A stretch of DNA of 64,000 nucleotides from Rikenellaceae bacterium (GTDB taxonomy: Bacteria; Bacteroidota; Bacteroidia; Bacteroidales; Rikenellaceae), in contig CABJAJ010000005.1 of assembly GCA_902363575.1 (NCBI GenBank), forward strand, positions 1-64,000, read 5' to 3'. Numbering within the stretch: position 1 is the stretch's first letter; each line of letters starts with the position of its first letter. This document shows, piece after piece, positions 33,710-42,476 of the stretch. The notes under the pieces were generated by a model. It saw nothing but the letters and a program-made list of their open reading frames with translations, ran no database searches and had not been told where the DNA came from. Made by a program: the position numbers and the translations under genes.

Positions 33710-34777
33710 ATGGGATTCAAGATTTTAGCTATCAACCCCGGCTCCACCTCGACCAAGGTGGCCCTTTTCGACAACGATACCCAGCAGTTGGACCTCACCC
33801 TGCGCCACACGGCGGAGCAGATCGCCGCCTTCCCCAACGTCATCGACCAGTTGCAATGGCGCAAGGATATGATCCTCAAGGCGCTCGCCGAGCAGGGATT
33901 CGACGTGCGGCAGCTTTCGGCCGTCATCGGCCGCGGCGGGCTCGTCAAGCCCATCGAAGCGGGCGTGTACGAGGTGAACGAGGCGATGAAGCACGACCTT
34001 ACGAACGCCACGATGGAGCACGCCTCGAACCTGGGCGGCCTGATCGCCGAACAGATCGCGAGCCAGGTCGGTGTCAAGGCCTACATCGCCGACCCGGTCG
34101 TGGTGGACGAAATGACCGAGACGGCCCGTTATAGCGGTCTGCCCGAATGTCCGCGCCGCTCCATCTTCCACGCGCTGAACCAGAAGGCCACGGCCCGGCT
34201 CCACTGCGACAAGATCGGCAAGCGTTACGAGGATATGAACCTCGTGGTGGCCCACATGGGGGGCGGCATTTCGGTGTCGGCCCACTGCAAGGGGCGCGTG
34301 ATCGACACGAACAACGCCCTCGACGGCGACGGCCCCTTCGCGCCCGAACGCGCGGGAACGATCCCCGCCGGAGAGTTGGTGGAGCTCTGTTTCTCGGGCA
34401 AGTACACCAAGCGGGATCTGAAGAAGATGCTGGCGGGCAAAGGCGGCCTGGTCGCCCACCTGGGCAGCAACTCCGTCATGCACCTGATCGAGCGGGTCGA
34501 AGCCGGCGACAAGCAGGCCGGCGTGGTGATCGACGCCATGAGCTACAACATCTCGAAAGCCATCGGTGCGATGGCCGCTGCCATGTCGGGCAGCGTCGAT
34601 GCGATCATCCTCACGGGCGGCATCGCCTACAACGAGCCGGTGGTCAAATACATCGAGGAGCACTGCTCGTTCATCGCCCCCATCGCGGTCTATCCGGGGG
34701 AGAATGAAATGGAGGCGCTCATGCTCAATGCGCTGGTCGTACTCAAGGGAACCATTACGCCCAAGGTGTACGCTTAG
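33710..34777 (+). CDS. buk: Butyrate kinase
   Basis: A 355-residue acyl kinase of the ASKHA fold. Signatures: ILAINPGSTSTKVALFD at the start, VIGRGGLVKPIEAGVYEVN, HMGGGISVSAHCKGRVIDTNNALDGDGPFAPERAGT and ILTGGIAYNEPVV near the C terminus. It makes ATP and butyrate (or a branched-chain acid such as isobutyrate or isovalerate) from the acyl phosphate made by Ptb. It begins 7 bp after ptb, so the two are co-translated. A strong hairpin follows. Confidence 0.95.
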   Translation: MGFKILAINPGSTSTKVALFDNDTQQLDLTLRHTAEQIAAFPNVIDQLQWRKDMILKALAEQGFDVRQLSAVIGRGGLVKPIEAGVYEVNEAMKHDLTNATMEHASNLGGLIAEQIASQVGVKAYIADPVVVDEMTETARYSGLPECPRRSIFHALNQKATARLHCDKIGKRYEDMNLVVAHMGGGISVSAHCKGRVIDTNNALDGDGPFAPERAGTIPAGELVELCFSGKYTKRDLKKMLAGKGGLVAHLGSNSVMHLIERVEAGDKQAGVVIDAMSYNISKAIGAMAAAMSGSVDAIILTGGIAYNEPVVKYIEEHCSFIAPIAVYPGENEMEALMLNALVVLKGTITPKVYA

Positions 34778-34813
34778 GATTCGCAGCGACCCCACATAGG
34801 CACACATGCCGAT

Positions 34814-34844
34814 AAAAAGTTCATCCCCTGCGGATGAACTTTTT
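34814..34844. terminator. Bidirectional terminator between buk and flippase gene
   Basis: Thirteen-bp perfect stem AAAAAGTTCATCC (34814-34826) / GGATGAACTTTTT (34832-34844), loop CCTGC, with T tracts for both directions. The stop codon and last codons of the minus-strand flippase gene (34821 onward) lie inside the stem. Confidence 0.92.
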
Positions 34845-36269
34845 CATTAGCCCCACAGCCACCCCGAAAGCCTCGAAGCGCAGCGCCGCCGCCACGGCGA
34901 CGTAGATGCCTGCGCCAAGCGCCGTCTTGACGAGCAGCGCGAGCGCCGGCTGGAAAGCGGTCCACCGCTCCAGCAGCAGGATCGCTCCGAACATCAGGCC
35001 CGAGGCGGCTGCGGCCGGCAACAGCGTACGGAGGAAACATCCGGTCGTGAAAAGCGTGTACCGCCGCGTCGCACCGAAATTGATCGCCATTTCAAACAGG
35101 GCCGCGGCCGCAAGGCCCCAGGTGATGGCGATAGGGCCGCGCGGGATGGTCAGGGCCAGGATGCCGGTCATCACCAGCTTCTTGGCCACCTCCAGCCGCA
35201 CGATCACCGATCCGTTGCTTTTGACCTTCAATACGTTGTAAGAAATCATGGCGACGGGCGCGAACAATCCTCCCAGACAGGCGATGCGGAAATAGGGCAC
35301 GATGGGCATCCACTTCGCCCCCAGGAAAACCGCAAAAAAATCGTGCGCCACCGCATTGAGCCCCGCCATCGCCGGGAACATGACGAACGTCACGACCAGC
35401 ACCATCTGCCGGTAGCTCTCGGCAAACTTCGGCCCGTCCTCCGCAATCTTCGCCAGAGCCGGGAAGGTGACGTTCTGCACCGACTGCACCGTCCCCGTCA
35501 CAGGCAGCTCCTTGAGTTTCTGCGCCTGATTGAAATAGGCAAGGGTGTCGGCCGAATACATCCTGCCCACGAAAAGCTGGGAAATGTTGTTATAGACCGA
35601 AGCGATCAGGTCGGTGGCCAGCAGCCGCGTGCTGTAAGGCGCCATACGCCGCAACGCTCCCCCGTCATAGAGGGCGCGGGGACGCCAGTCGCTCAGCGCC
35701 CAGAAAAGCGCCGCTTTCGTCCCCATCGCCGTGACGCGCTGCCCCACCAGACTCCATACACCGCACCCGGCCAGCGCCATGGCGACCGCCACCAATCCGC
35801 CCGCGAGGGTGGAGATAAAGACCACTTTGGAGATCAGCGCGAAGCGGAACTGCCGCGTGAAGATCGTATTCTGAATCACGCACAGCGCGTTGAGCGGCAG
35901 CAGCAGGAAAAGCACCGGGGCGATACGCGTCAGCACCGGCATGTCGTAAAACCGGGCCGCAACGGGAGCCAGAGCCACGAGCAGCACATAGAGCAGCAGC
36001 GAGACGACGATGTTGAACAGGAATACCGACTTGTAATCGCCCTGGGTCGGCGCGTCCTTGCGGATGAGCGTCTGCGAAAAACCGCTGTCCACCACCACGA
36101 GGGCCAAGGCGGAAAAAACCGTGGGGATGGCCATGACACCGAGGTCCTCCGGCATCAGCAACCGCAGCACGACGAGGCTCACGACCGCCTGCAGGAGCAT
36201 GGAACCCGCCTTTTCGGCCATGTTCCACGCCACGCCGCTGGCGACCCGATCCCTGAGCTCTCCCCTCAT
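34821..36269 (-). CDS. Wzx-like polysaccharide flippase
   Basis: A 482-residue membrane protein with 12-14 hydrophobic helices, of the WzxC/polysaccharide biosynthesis (MOP) family. The N terminus GVAWNMAEKAGSMLLQAVVSLVVLRLLMPEDLGVMA, followed by DSGFSQTLIRKDAPTQGDYKSVF, is typical. It should flip lipid-linked oligosaccharides across the inner membrane. No glycosyltransferases are adjacent. It lies 19 bp after pyk and is probably co-transcribed with aroQ and pyk. Its final codons form part of the shared terminator hairpin. Confidence 0.88.
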   Translation of the reverse strand: MRGELRDRVASGVAWNMAEKAGSMLLQAVVSLVVLRLLMPEDLGVMAIPTVFSALALVVVDSGFSQTLIRKDAPTQGDYKSVFLFNIVVSLLLYVLLVALAPVAARFYDMPVLTRIAPVLFLLLPLNALCVIQNTIFTRQFRFALISKVVFISTLAGGLVAVAMALAGCGVWSLVGQRVTAMGTKAALFWALSDWRPRALYDGGALRRMAPYSTRLLATDLIASVYNNISQLFVGRMYSADTLAYFNQAQKLKELPVTGTVQSVQNVTFPALAKIAEDGPKFAESYRQMVLVVTFVMFPAMAGLNAVAHDFFAVFLGAKWMPIVPYFRIACLGGLFAPVAMISYNVLKVKSNGSVIVRLEVAKKLVMTGILALTIPRGPIAITWGLAAAALFEMAINFGATRRYTLFTTGCFLRTLLPAAAASGLMFGAILLLERWTAFQPALALLVKTALGAGIYVAVAAALRFEAFGVAVGLMKKFIRRG

Positions 36270-36288
36270 GCCCTCTTCGCGGAAAGCG

Positions 36289-37785
36289 TCAGCACTTGCG
36301 CCGGATCATCTCTTCGTTCCGGCGGCGCAGCTTTCCGACATTCGATATTTCGACATAGGAAGCCCCTCCGTCGGGACCAAAGCTGCCGCCGACGACGGCC
36401 AGCAGGTCGCCCTCGCCGAGCTCCTCGTAGCGGCCGATATAGTCGAGCGCATCCATGAGGAAGTGGTAGCGGTCGTCGAGCTGCTGCGTGCGCAGAATCG
36501 CCACCACGCCGTACGACAGGGCAAGGATGCGCTGCGCATTGGGCGAATAGCAGACCGCCACGACCGGCTTGCGGCTGCGGAAAGCGGCGAGGTAACGCCC
36601 CGTGCGTCCGCTTCGGGTGTCGAGCACGATATAGCGGATCGGCAGGTTGGTGCTGGCGCGGACAGCCGAGCGGGCCAACTGGGCCGTGATTTCGTGGTTC
36701 ACCGAGACCATATTGATATCGATCATGGGAGCGAAATGCACCTCGTCGCGCTCGATCTCCCGCGCGATGCGGGCCATCGTCTCGACCGACTCGACGGGAT
36801 ACTGTCCCGAGGCGGTTTCGTCGCTGAGCATCACCGCATCGACCCGCTCGTAGATGGCGCTGGCCACGTCGCTCACCTCGGCGCGCGTCGGACGGGGCGC
36901 ATTCACCATCGAGTAGAGCATCTGCGTGGCGATGATGACGGGACGCTTGGCACGGATGCACTTCTCGACGATCATGCGCTGCGTATTGGGAATCACCTCG
37001 GCGGGCAGCTCCACTCCCAGGTCGCCGCGGGCGACCATGATGCCGTAGGAGGCTTCGATGATCTCATCGATGTGGTCGATGCCCTCCTGGTTTTCGATCT
37101 TCGAGATGATCTTTATCGGACTTCCGTGCCGGTTGAGAATCTCCTGCACGGCCTCCACGTCGCGTGCGCTCCTGACGAACGAGTGGGCGATGAAGTCCAC
37201 GTCGCTGCCGACGGCCCACTCGATGAAACGGCGGTCCTTCTCCGTCAGCGGAGGCAGGTCGATCGCCACCCCGGGGGCATTGACGCTCTTGCGGGGCCGC
37301 AGGCTGCCCCCGACCAGGAATTCGCACAGCAGCTCTTCGTCCGTTTTCTCCACCACACGGATTTCCAGCTCTCCGTCGGCGATGAGCATGTGGGCCCCCA
37401 CGGGAATATCCTGCACGATGGTCGGCACGTTCATGTAGATCAGCTCGCGCGTGGACATTTCGCCCGCAGCAGTGCCCCTGACACGGACGCGCTCGCCCGC
37501 GCGGAAGGCGATGGCGCCTCCGTACTCCTCCGCAATGCCGGTCACACGGATTTCCGGCCCCTTCGTGTCGAGGATTATGGCGATGGAATCGCTCACGCGC
37601 CGCACCGTTTCGACGATGCGCTGCGCCGACGCTTCGGTCACGTGCGCCGAGTTGATCCGCACCACGTCCATGCCCGCCTCGAAGAGGCGGCGGACAAACT
37701 GCTCGTCGCAGCGCCGGTCGGAGAGGGTCGCCACGATCTTGGTTCTTTTGCTTTGCAACATAGGATAGGTATGGTATGCGTTCAT
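36289..37785 (-). CDS. pyk: Pyruvate kinase
   Basis: A 498-residue glycolytic enzyme making pyruvate and ATP from phosphoenolpyruvate. Signatures: TKIVATLSDRRCDEQF, DVVRINSAH, ILDTKGPEIRV, IISKIENQEGIDHIDEII with the catalytic Lys, MVARGDLGVE, IATQMLYSMVNAPRPTRAEVSDVA and DAVMLSDETASG. The MLYSM form replaces the more common MLESM. The start at 37785 overlaps the aroQ stop codon (ATGA), which suggests coupled translation; the alternative start at 37761 (MLQSKRTK) agrees better with the usual N terminus. Confidence 0.95.
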   Translation of the reverse strand: MNAYHTYPMLQSKRTKIVATLSDRRCDEQFVRRLFEAGMDVVRINSAHVTEASAQRIVETVRRVSDSIAIILDTKGPEIRVTGIAEEYGGAIAFRAGERVRVRGTAAGEMSTRELIYMNVPTIVQDIPVGAHMLIADGELEIRVVEKTDEELLCEFLVGGSLRPRKSVNAPGVAIDLPPLTEKDRRFIEWAVGSDVDFIAHSFVRSARDVEAVQEILNRHGSPIKIISKIENQEGIDHIDEIIEASYGIMVARGDLGVELPAEVIPNTQRMIVEKCIRAKRPVIIATQMLYSMVNAPRPTRAEVSDVASAIYERVDAVMLSDETASGQYPVESVETMARIAREIERDEVHFAPMIDINMVSVNHEITAQLARSAVRASTNLPIRYIVLDTRSGRTGRYLAAFRSRKPVVAVCYSPNAQRILALSYGVVAILRTQQLDDRYHFLMDALDYIGRYEELGEGDLLAVVGGSFGPDGGASYVEISNVGKLRRRNEEMIRRKC

Positions 37786-38198
37786 TCAAGCAGCGCCTCG
37801 ACCCCCAGCCGGTAGGAATCCAGTCCGAATCCCATGATCGAGCCCTTCACCACGCCCGCGAGCAGCGAAACGCGGCGGAACTCTTCGCGTGCGAGGATCG
37901 AGGAGATGTGCACCTCGACCACCGGCACCGCAACGGCTGCCACGGCATCGCGCAGGGCTACCGACGTGTGGGTGTAACCGCCCGCATTGAGCACCACGCC
38001 GTCGTAACGTCCCTGCGCCTCGTGCAGCGCATCGATCAGTACACCCTCGACGTTGGACTGCATGCAGCCGAATTCGACGTGCGGATAGCGTTCCCGCAGC
38101 CGGTGCAGCAGGTCGTCGAACGTCCCGGCGCCATAGACGTCGGGCTGCCTCTGTCCCTGGAGGTTGAGGTTGGGGCCGTTGAGGATCAGGATTTTCAT
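37782..38198 (-). CDS. aroQ: Type II 3-dehydroquinate dehydratase
   Basis: A 138-residue shikimate-pathway enzyme that removes water from 3-dehydroquinate. It begins MKILILNGPNLNLQGQRQPDVYG, with the flexible catalytic loop; the Tyr (Y22 region), the LNAGGYTHTSVALRDA block and VEVHISSILAREEFRR with the catalytic His are all present. The frame is open up to 38246, but homology and TATCTTTG at 38244-38251 support 38198. It is the first gene of an aroQ-pyk-flippase cluster. Confidence 0.95.
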   Translation of the reverse strand: MKILILNGPNLNLQGQRQPDVYGAGTFDDLLHRLRERYPHVEFGCMQSNVEGVLIDALHEAQGRYDGVVLNAGGYTHTSVALRDAVAAVAVPVVEVHISSILAREEFRRVSLLAGVVKGSIMGFGLDSYRLGVEALLE

Positions 38199-38243
38199 GC
38201 CACGGCTGATTAAGGAAGTAACAACGAGGTAGCTAAAGTCATG

Positions 38244-38251
38244 CAAAGATA
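38244..38251 (-). promoter_or_regulatory. -7 element of aroQ-pyk
   Basis: TATCTTTG on the minus strand, 45 bp before the aroQ start. It is divergent from the AraC-gene element at 38278-38285. Confidence 0.6.
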
Positions 38252-38277
38252 CGATTTTATTTCAAATTAATTTTCCT

Positions 38278-38285
38278 TAACTTTG
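38278..38285 (+). promoter_or_regulatory. -7 element of the AraC-type gene
   Basis: TAACTTTG on the plus strand, 19 bp before the start codon at 38305. Confidence 0.55.
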
Positions 38286-38304
38286 TACGGACAAGAAAAA
38301 ACCC

Positions 38305-39459
38305 ATGCCCGCAAGCCTGCTTCTCTATTGCCTGATCTCCTGGTTCGGCATTGCCGTATGCCTCGGCGGCGGCCTGCTGCTCCTGTGGAAATCCCGCGGC
38401 AGCCGGGCGCGGCGCATTCTGGGATTCATCCTGCTGATGTGGGGCTGCGCCTATGTCCTCCAACTCGCCCTATTCCTATCGGGCCGGATGCAGTCGTACT
38501 ACTCTTTCTCGGTGGAAGTGCTGATCGTGGGCAACCTCTATGTGATCGTCACGATGCTCTATCCGTTCGAGGTGATCCGTCCGGGATGGCTCACCCTGCG
38601 CAACGCCGCCCGGCTGCTGGCTCCCTATGCGGGTATCGTCACCCTCTATTTTCTGGTCCTGCTGCTGCGCGGCGAAACGATCCGCCCCCTCGCATCCCCC
38701 GCCGACCTGCTGCTCCACCTGGGCGAGTTCAACGTCTGGTACCGCATCGTGCTCTACCTGACCGTGATCGGATACATCATCTGCGCCATGGCCGCGGTCT
38801 TCGACTACGAGCCCCGCTACCGCCGTTTCCTGGAGGACAATTACGCCAGCGACAAAAACATGAACGTCGCCTGGCTGCGCTACTTCGGCGGCGGCTTCGT
38901 GCTCATCGCCGCCGCCTACATCCTCATCCTGATCGACTGGAATCCGGTCAGCCATACCATCCACAAGGTCATCGCCGTCCTTTTCTTCCTGTTCATCACC
39001 TGCAAGGCGCTGTTGCAGCGCGATCCCTATGCGGGCGGGCAACAGATGGAAGGCACATGCGCAGCCGACGACGACGGAGCAATCGACACGGCCTTTATGG
39101 AGCGGAAGAAACGCATCGACCGCTGGCTCGCCGAGGCCAAACCCTATCTGCATGCCGACCTCGATCTGCAGGAGGCTTCCCGCACCCTTTCGATCCCCGC
39201 CGAGGAGCTCGCGCGCATGTTCAACCGGGGGTTCGGCAAACCGTTCGGAGCGGAGATCGCACGGCTGCGTGTACGTTACGCTAAAAACCTGCTGCTTGCC
39301 GACCCGTCGCTGCCCGACCGCATCGTCGCCGCCCGCAGCGGATTCGGCGACGCCCGCCGTTTCAGGCGGGCATTTATCCGACAGGAAGGCGTGCATCCCC
39401 GACAATTCCGGCGGGAGCACAGGCCGGAACCCCAACCGGAAAAACGGACATATCCATGA
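38305..39459 (+). CDS. Membrane-anchored AraC-family regulator
   Basis: A 384-residue protein with six or seven hydrophobic helices in residues 1-235 and a C-terminal AraC-type DNA-binding domain (about 275-370). The second helix-turn-helix shows LLLADPSLPDRIVAARSGFGDARRFRRAFIRQEGVHPRQFRRE, in which GFGD..RFRRAF matches the AraC signature. Such regulators are common in Bacteroidetes and sense a membrane or external signal; the ligand is unknown. Its stop codon overlaps the thiL start (ATGA at 39456-39459), so it may be coupled with thiL. Confidence 0.85.
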   Translation: MPASLLLYCLISWFGIAVCLGGGLLLLWKSRGSRARRILGFILLMWGCAYVLQLALFLSGRMQSYYSFSVEVLIVGNLYVIVTMLYPFEVIRPGWLTLRNAARLLAPYAGIVTLYFLVLLLRGETIRPLASPADLLLHLGEFNVWYRIVLYLTVIGYIICAMAAVFDYEPRYRRFLEDNYASDKNMNVAWLRYFGGGFVLIAAAYILILIDWNPVSHTIHKVIAVLFFLFITCKALLQRDPYAGGQQMEGTCAADDDGAIDTAFMERKKRIDRWLAEAKPYLHADLDLQEASRTLSIPAEELARMFNRGFGKPFGAEIARLRVRYAKNLLLADPSLPDRIVAARSGFGDARRFRRAFIRQEGVHPRQFRREHRPEPQPEKRTYP

Positions 39460-40388
39460 CCGAATTCGGATTCATCGACTCCATACGCCGGCTCTTCGCA
39501 GACCTCGACGGCAACGGCTTCGAGGCCATCGGCGACGACTGCACCGTAGTCCCCGTCTCAGCGGGCGAAAGCATGGTCCTGACCTGCGACCTGCTCGCCG
39601 AGCAGGTGCATTTTCTGCGCGACCGCACGACGCCTTATGAATTGGGAGGCAAGTCCCTGGCGGTCAATCTGAGCGACGTTGCGGCGATGGGTGCAGCGCC
39701 CGTCGCCACCCTGCTGGCCCTCTCCCTGCCCCGCGACGCCACCGACGCATGGGCGGAAGAGTTCATGCGCGGTTACCACGAGATGTCGCTCCGCCACGGC
39801 GTGGCGCTGGTCGGAGGCGATACGACGGCTTCGGCCTCGGGAATCGTCATCAGCGTCACGGCCATCGGCCGCGCACCCTCGGGGCATATCAAACGCCGCA
39901 GCGCCGCCCGCGCGGGCGACCGGATTTTCGTCGGAGACGTGCTGGGCGCCTCGGGCGCCGGGCTGCAGGACATACTGGCCGGCCGCAACGACACGGAAGC
40001 CGCCCGCATCCACCGCAATCCCGAACCGCAGATCGCGGAGGGCATCTGGCTCGGGGCGCGGACGGAGGTTCACGCCATGATGGACCTGTCGGACGGCCTG
40101 GCCTCCGACCTGCGTCACATACTGGCCGCCTCCGGAGTCGGCGCCGAACTGGACATCGAGTGCATCCCGGCTTATGCCGACCCGCAGGAGGCGGTCTGTG
40201 CGGGCGAGGACTATAAATTGCTGCTGACGGCCGATCCCTGCCGTGCCGACCGGTTGCAGGCCGACTTTCGCGCACGTTTCGGCAAACCGCTCCACCCCGT
40301 CGGCCGGATTACGGAAGAAAGGAAGTTGCGCTGGCTGCTCGGCGGGAAAGCCCAGCCCCTCGACTGGCACGGCTTCACCCATTATTGA
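39456..40388 (+). CDS. thiL: Thiamine-monophosphate kinase
   Basis: A 310-residue enzyme that phosphorylates thiamine monophosphate to the active cofactor thiamine diphosphate. Signatures of the PurM-like fold: GDDCTVV near residue 28, TCDLLAEQVHF, LGGKSLAVNLSDVAAMGA, LVGGDTTAS, AMMDLSDGLASDLRHI and CAGEDYKLLL. It overlaps the membrane AraC gene by 4 bp, which is an unusual partner. It converges on the FtsB/DivIC-like gene. Confidence 0.95.
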   Translation: MTEFGFIDSIRRLFADLDGNGFEAIGDDCTVVPVSAGESMVLTCDLLAEQVHFLRDRTTPYELGGKSLAVNLSDVAAMGAAPVATLLALSLPRDATDAWAEEFMRGYHEMSLRHGVALVGGDTTASASGIVISVTAIGRAPSGHIKRRSAARAGDRIFVGDVLGASGAGLQDILAGRNDTEAARIHRNPEPQIAEGIWLGARTEVHAMMDLSDGLASDLRHILAASGVGAELDIECIPAYADPQEAVCAGEDYKLLLTADPCRADRLQADFRARFGKPLHPVGRITEERKLRWLLGGKAQPLDWHGFTHY

Positions 40389-40494
40389 CCGCCCCTTCCT
40401 CGAAACGTCGCACCGGCGCGGCATCGCGGTCCGTTCCCGACAAGCGGCCGAAGCGCACCCACCGCCCCGTCCGCCACCGAGCGGAGAGGCCGTT

Positions 40495-40767
40495 TCAGCG
40501 AATGATATAGACCTTCTCGCCTGGCTTCTGCATGTTGTAATGCTCGCGGGCGTACTGTTCGAGGTAGTCGTCGTACCGGAGCTGTTCGATCAGCAGGCTG
40601 TCCTCGGCGATGCGGGCCCGGTACATTTCCGCCTCCCGCTCCAGCCGGTTGATCTGCCGGTTGATCCGCACGGCATGGAGGAAATTGCGGCCCACCACGA
40701 AAAACGTGAGGATGAGAATGGCCGCCGTCAGAGCCAGCCAGAAGCGCTTGCCCAGCTCGATTTTCAT
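40495..40767 (-). CDS. FtsB/DivIC-like septum formation initiator
   Basis: A 90-residue bitopic membrane protein: a short cytosolic start, one transmembrane helix (residues 9-27, FWLALTAAILILTFFVVG) and a coiled coil (about 30-65, with RQINRLEREAEMYRARIAE), then YAREHYNMQKPGEKVYII, the typical C-terminal motif of FtsB/DivIC. It should join the divisome with FtsL- and FtsQ-like proteins. It is the last gene of hpt-queE-ftsB, 2 bp after queE. Confidence 0.9.
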   Translation of the reverse strand: MKIELGKRFWLALTAAILILTFFVVGRNFLHAVRINRQINRLEREAEMYRARIAEDSLLIEQLRYDDYLEQYAREHYNMQKPGEKVYIIR

Positions 40768-40769
40768 GG

Positions 40770-41411
40770 TCAGGGAATGTGCATGTACTTATGCGTCTGG
40801 ATCGAGATGTTCCAGCGGGGATGCGCTTTGGCGTACTCGACCGCCAGCGGCATGATGCGCTCGCGGGCGCTCCATTCGGGCTGCAGGTAAAGCAGGCAAC
40901 CCGCAGAGACGCGGGCGGCACTCTGCTCGGCCCAGGCGAAATCCTCCTCCCGCTCGACGATCACCTTAAGCTCGTCGGCGCGTGCGCAGACCGCATCCAG
41001 GGGCGGTTGCTGTCGTTTGGGCGACAGGCATACCCAGTCGAAAACGCCGCTCAGGGGGTGGGTACCCGACGTCTCGAGGAAAATCTCCAGTCCCCGTTCA
41101 CGCAGCGCCTCCGTGAGCGGCCCGAGCGGATAGAGCAGCGGTTCGCCCCCTGTGATGACGATGGCCCGGGCGGGACAGGAGGCGGCCCGCTCCACCACCA
41201 GCTCCACCCCGGTCGGGGGATACAGGCGCGGATTCCAGGTATATTTGGCATCGCACCAGCGGCAGCCCACGTCGCATCCGCCCAGGCGGATGAAGTAGGC
41301 GGGTTTGCCCGCATGGAAACCCTCACCCTGGATGGTATAGAAATCCTCCACCAGAGGCAGCCTGCGTCCGCCGTCCAGCGGCTCCTGCGGCTTCATTGCC
41401 TGTTCCATCAC
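40770..41411 (-). CDS. queE: 7-carboxy-7-deazaguanine synthase
   Basis: A 213-residue radical-SAM enzyme of queuosine and 7-deazapurine synthesis. It has EDFYTIQGEGFHAGKPAYFIRLGGCDVGCRWCDAKYTW; the CxxxCxxC motif (Cys 46, Cys 50, Cys 53) binds the 4Fe-4S cluster. ITGGEPLLYP is the SAM-binding GGE motif, and the C terminus IQTHKYMHIP is typical. The start overlaps the hpt stop by 4 bp (ATGA), so the two are coupled. Confidence 0.95.
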   Translation of the reverse strand: MMEQAMKPQEPLDGGRRLPLVEDFYTIQGEGFHAGKPAYFIRLGGCDVGCRWCDAKYTWNPRLYPPTGVELVVERAASCPARAIVITGGEPLLYPLGPLTEALRERGLEIFLETSGTHPLSGVFDWVCLSPKRQQPPLDAVCARADELKVIVEREEDFAWAEQSAARVSAGCLLYLQPEWSARERIMPLAVEYAKAHPRWNISIQTHKYMHIP

Positions 41412-41950
41412 TCCGTGACGACGTACACGTCTTTCAGGTTGCGTCCCAACTGGTCGTAGTCCAGGCCGTAGCCGACGATGAATTCGTTGCCGATCTCCAG
41501 TGCCCGGTAGTCGATGGGAATGTGTTTGGAATAGGAACCGGGCTTGAAAAAGAGCGTGCAGACCCGGATGCTGGCCGGATGCATCGCCTCGAGCTCCCGA
41601 ACCATATGCTCGATGCTCTCGCCCGTATCGACGATATCCTCGACGATCACCACGTGGCGCCCCTCGATCGGATTGTTCAGCCCGATCAGGCTGCGCACCT
41701 CGCCCGTGGAGCAGGTGCCGCAGTAGGAAGCCAGTTTGACGAACGATATTTCGCAGTCGAATTCGATCTTTTTAATCAGATCGCTCAGGAACATGAACGC
41801 CCCGTTGAGCACCCCGATGAAGAGGGGCACCCCCTTCTGCCGGTAGTCGGCGTTGATGCGTGCGGCGACAACGCCAACCGCCTCGTCGATCTTCGCAGCC
41901 GGAATCATCACCCGGAAACGTTTGTCATGCAATTTTATGACTTTCTCCAT
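41408..41950 (-). CDS. hpt: Hypoxanthine phosphoribosyltransferase
   Basis: A 180-residue purine salvage enzyme that makes IMP or GMP from the base and PRPP. The PRPP loop is VVIVEDIVDTGESIEHM near residues 101-117; PLFIGVLNGAFMFLSDL and the C-terminal FIVGYGLDYDQLGRNL are also typical. The start at 41950 (MEKVIKL) is chosen by homology; the longer frame to 42046 covers the promoter region, where TATTTTTG at 42003-42010 is a plausible -7 element. First gene of hpt-queE-ftsB. Confidence 0.95.
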   Translation of the reverse strand: MEKVIKLHDKRFRVMIPAAKIDEAVGVVAARINADYRQKGVPLFIGVLNGAFMFLSDLIKKIEFDCEISFVKLASYCGTCSTGEVRSLIGLNNPIEGRHVVIVEDIVDTGESIEHMVRELEAMHPASIRVCTLFFKPGSYSKHIPIDYRALEIGNEFIVGYGLDYDQLGRNLKDVYVVTE

Positions 41951-42062
41951 TTTGGTTCGGATTTTCTGATTATTTTTGTGCCAACAACCCGTTGTTATTT
42001 TGCAAAAATAACCATTTGCCCGCACAAACCCGCGCGAACGGAGCAATAAATATCAACAAAAG

Positions 42063-42476
42063 ATGAAACTTTCCGACTGGTTCCGGGCCCGCTCCCTGCA
42101 GGAAATCCTGATGATCGTGGTCATCGTGCTGCTCCTGTCGATGATCGCTACCCGTTGGCGCTACATCGGCGACACGGTGTCCGAGGCTTTCCGCCGCCGT
42201 TTCGTACCGCCACAGGAGGTCCCCTCACAAGAGACCCCGATACAGGAGAAAAACCCGACGCACGAATCCGCATCGCAGAATGATCCGATGCCGGAGGAAA
42301 TCCCAACGCACGAGGCCGCCTCACTGAATATTCCGGAGCCGGGCGCAAACGCAACTTACGAGTCCGCGTCGCAGGATGCTGAGCCGGCTGCCGGCCCGAC
42401 GGACTTGCCCCGGCGCGATTCCCACGCAACCGATTCGCTCAAAGGCGAAACGCTGTCCGACCGGATACCCGAATAG
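42063..42476 (+). CDS. Small membrane-anchored repeat protein
   Basis: A 137-residue protein with one transmembrane helix (about 14-30, EILMIVVIVLLLSMIA), a basic stretch, then an acidic, Pro/Glu/Ser/Thr-rich tail with imperfect repeats of a 20-residue unit (THESASQND, THEAASLNI, TYESASQDA). No family is recognised. The tail looks disordered. TATTTTTG at 41971-41978 with TTTG at 41951-41954 (16-bp spacer) may be its promoter, giving a 78-nt leader. It is divergent from hpt. Confidence is moderate because the tail could be low-complexity translation, but the start, helix and length are sensible. Confidence 0.6.
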   Translation: MKLSDWFRARSLQEILMIVVIVLLLSMIATRWRYIGDTVSEAFRRRFVPPQEVPSQETPIQEKNPTHESASQNDPMPEEIPTHEAASLNIPEPGANATYESASQDAEPAAGPTDLPRRDSHATDSLKGETLSDRIPE

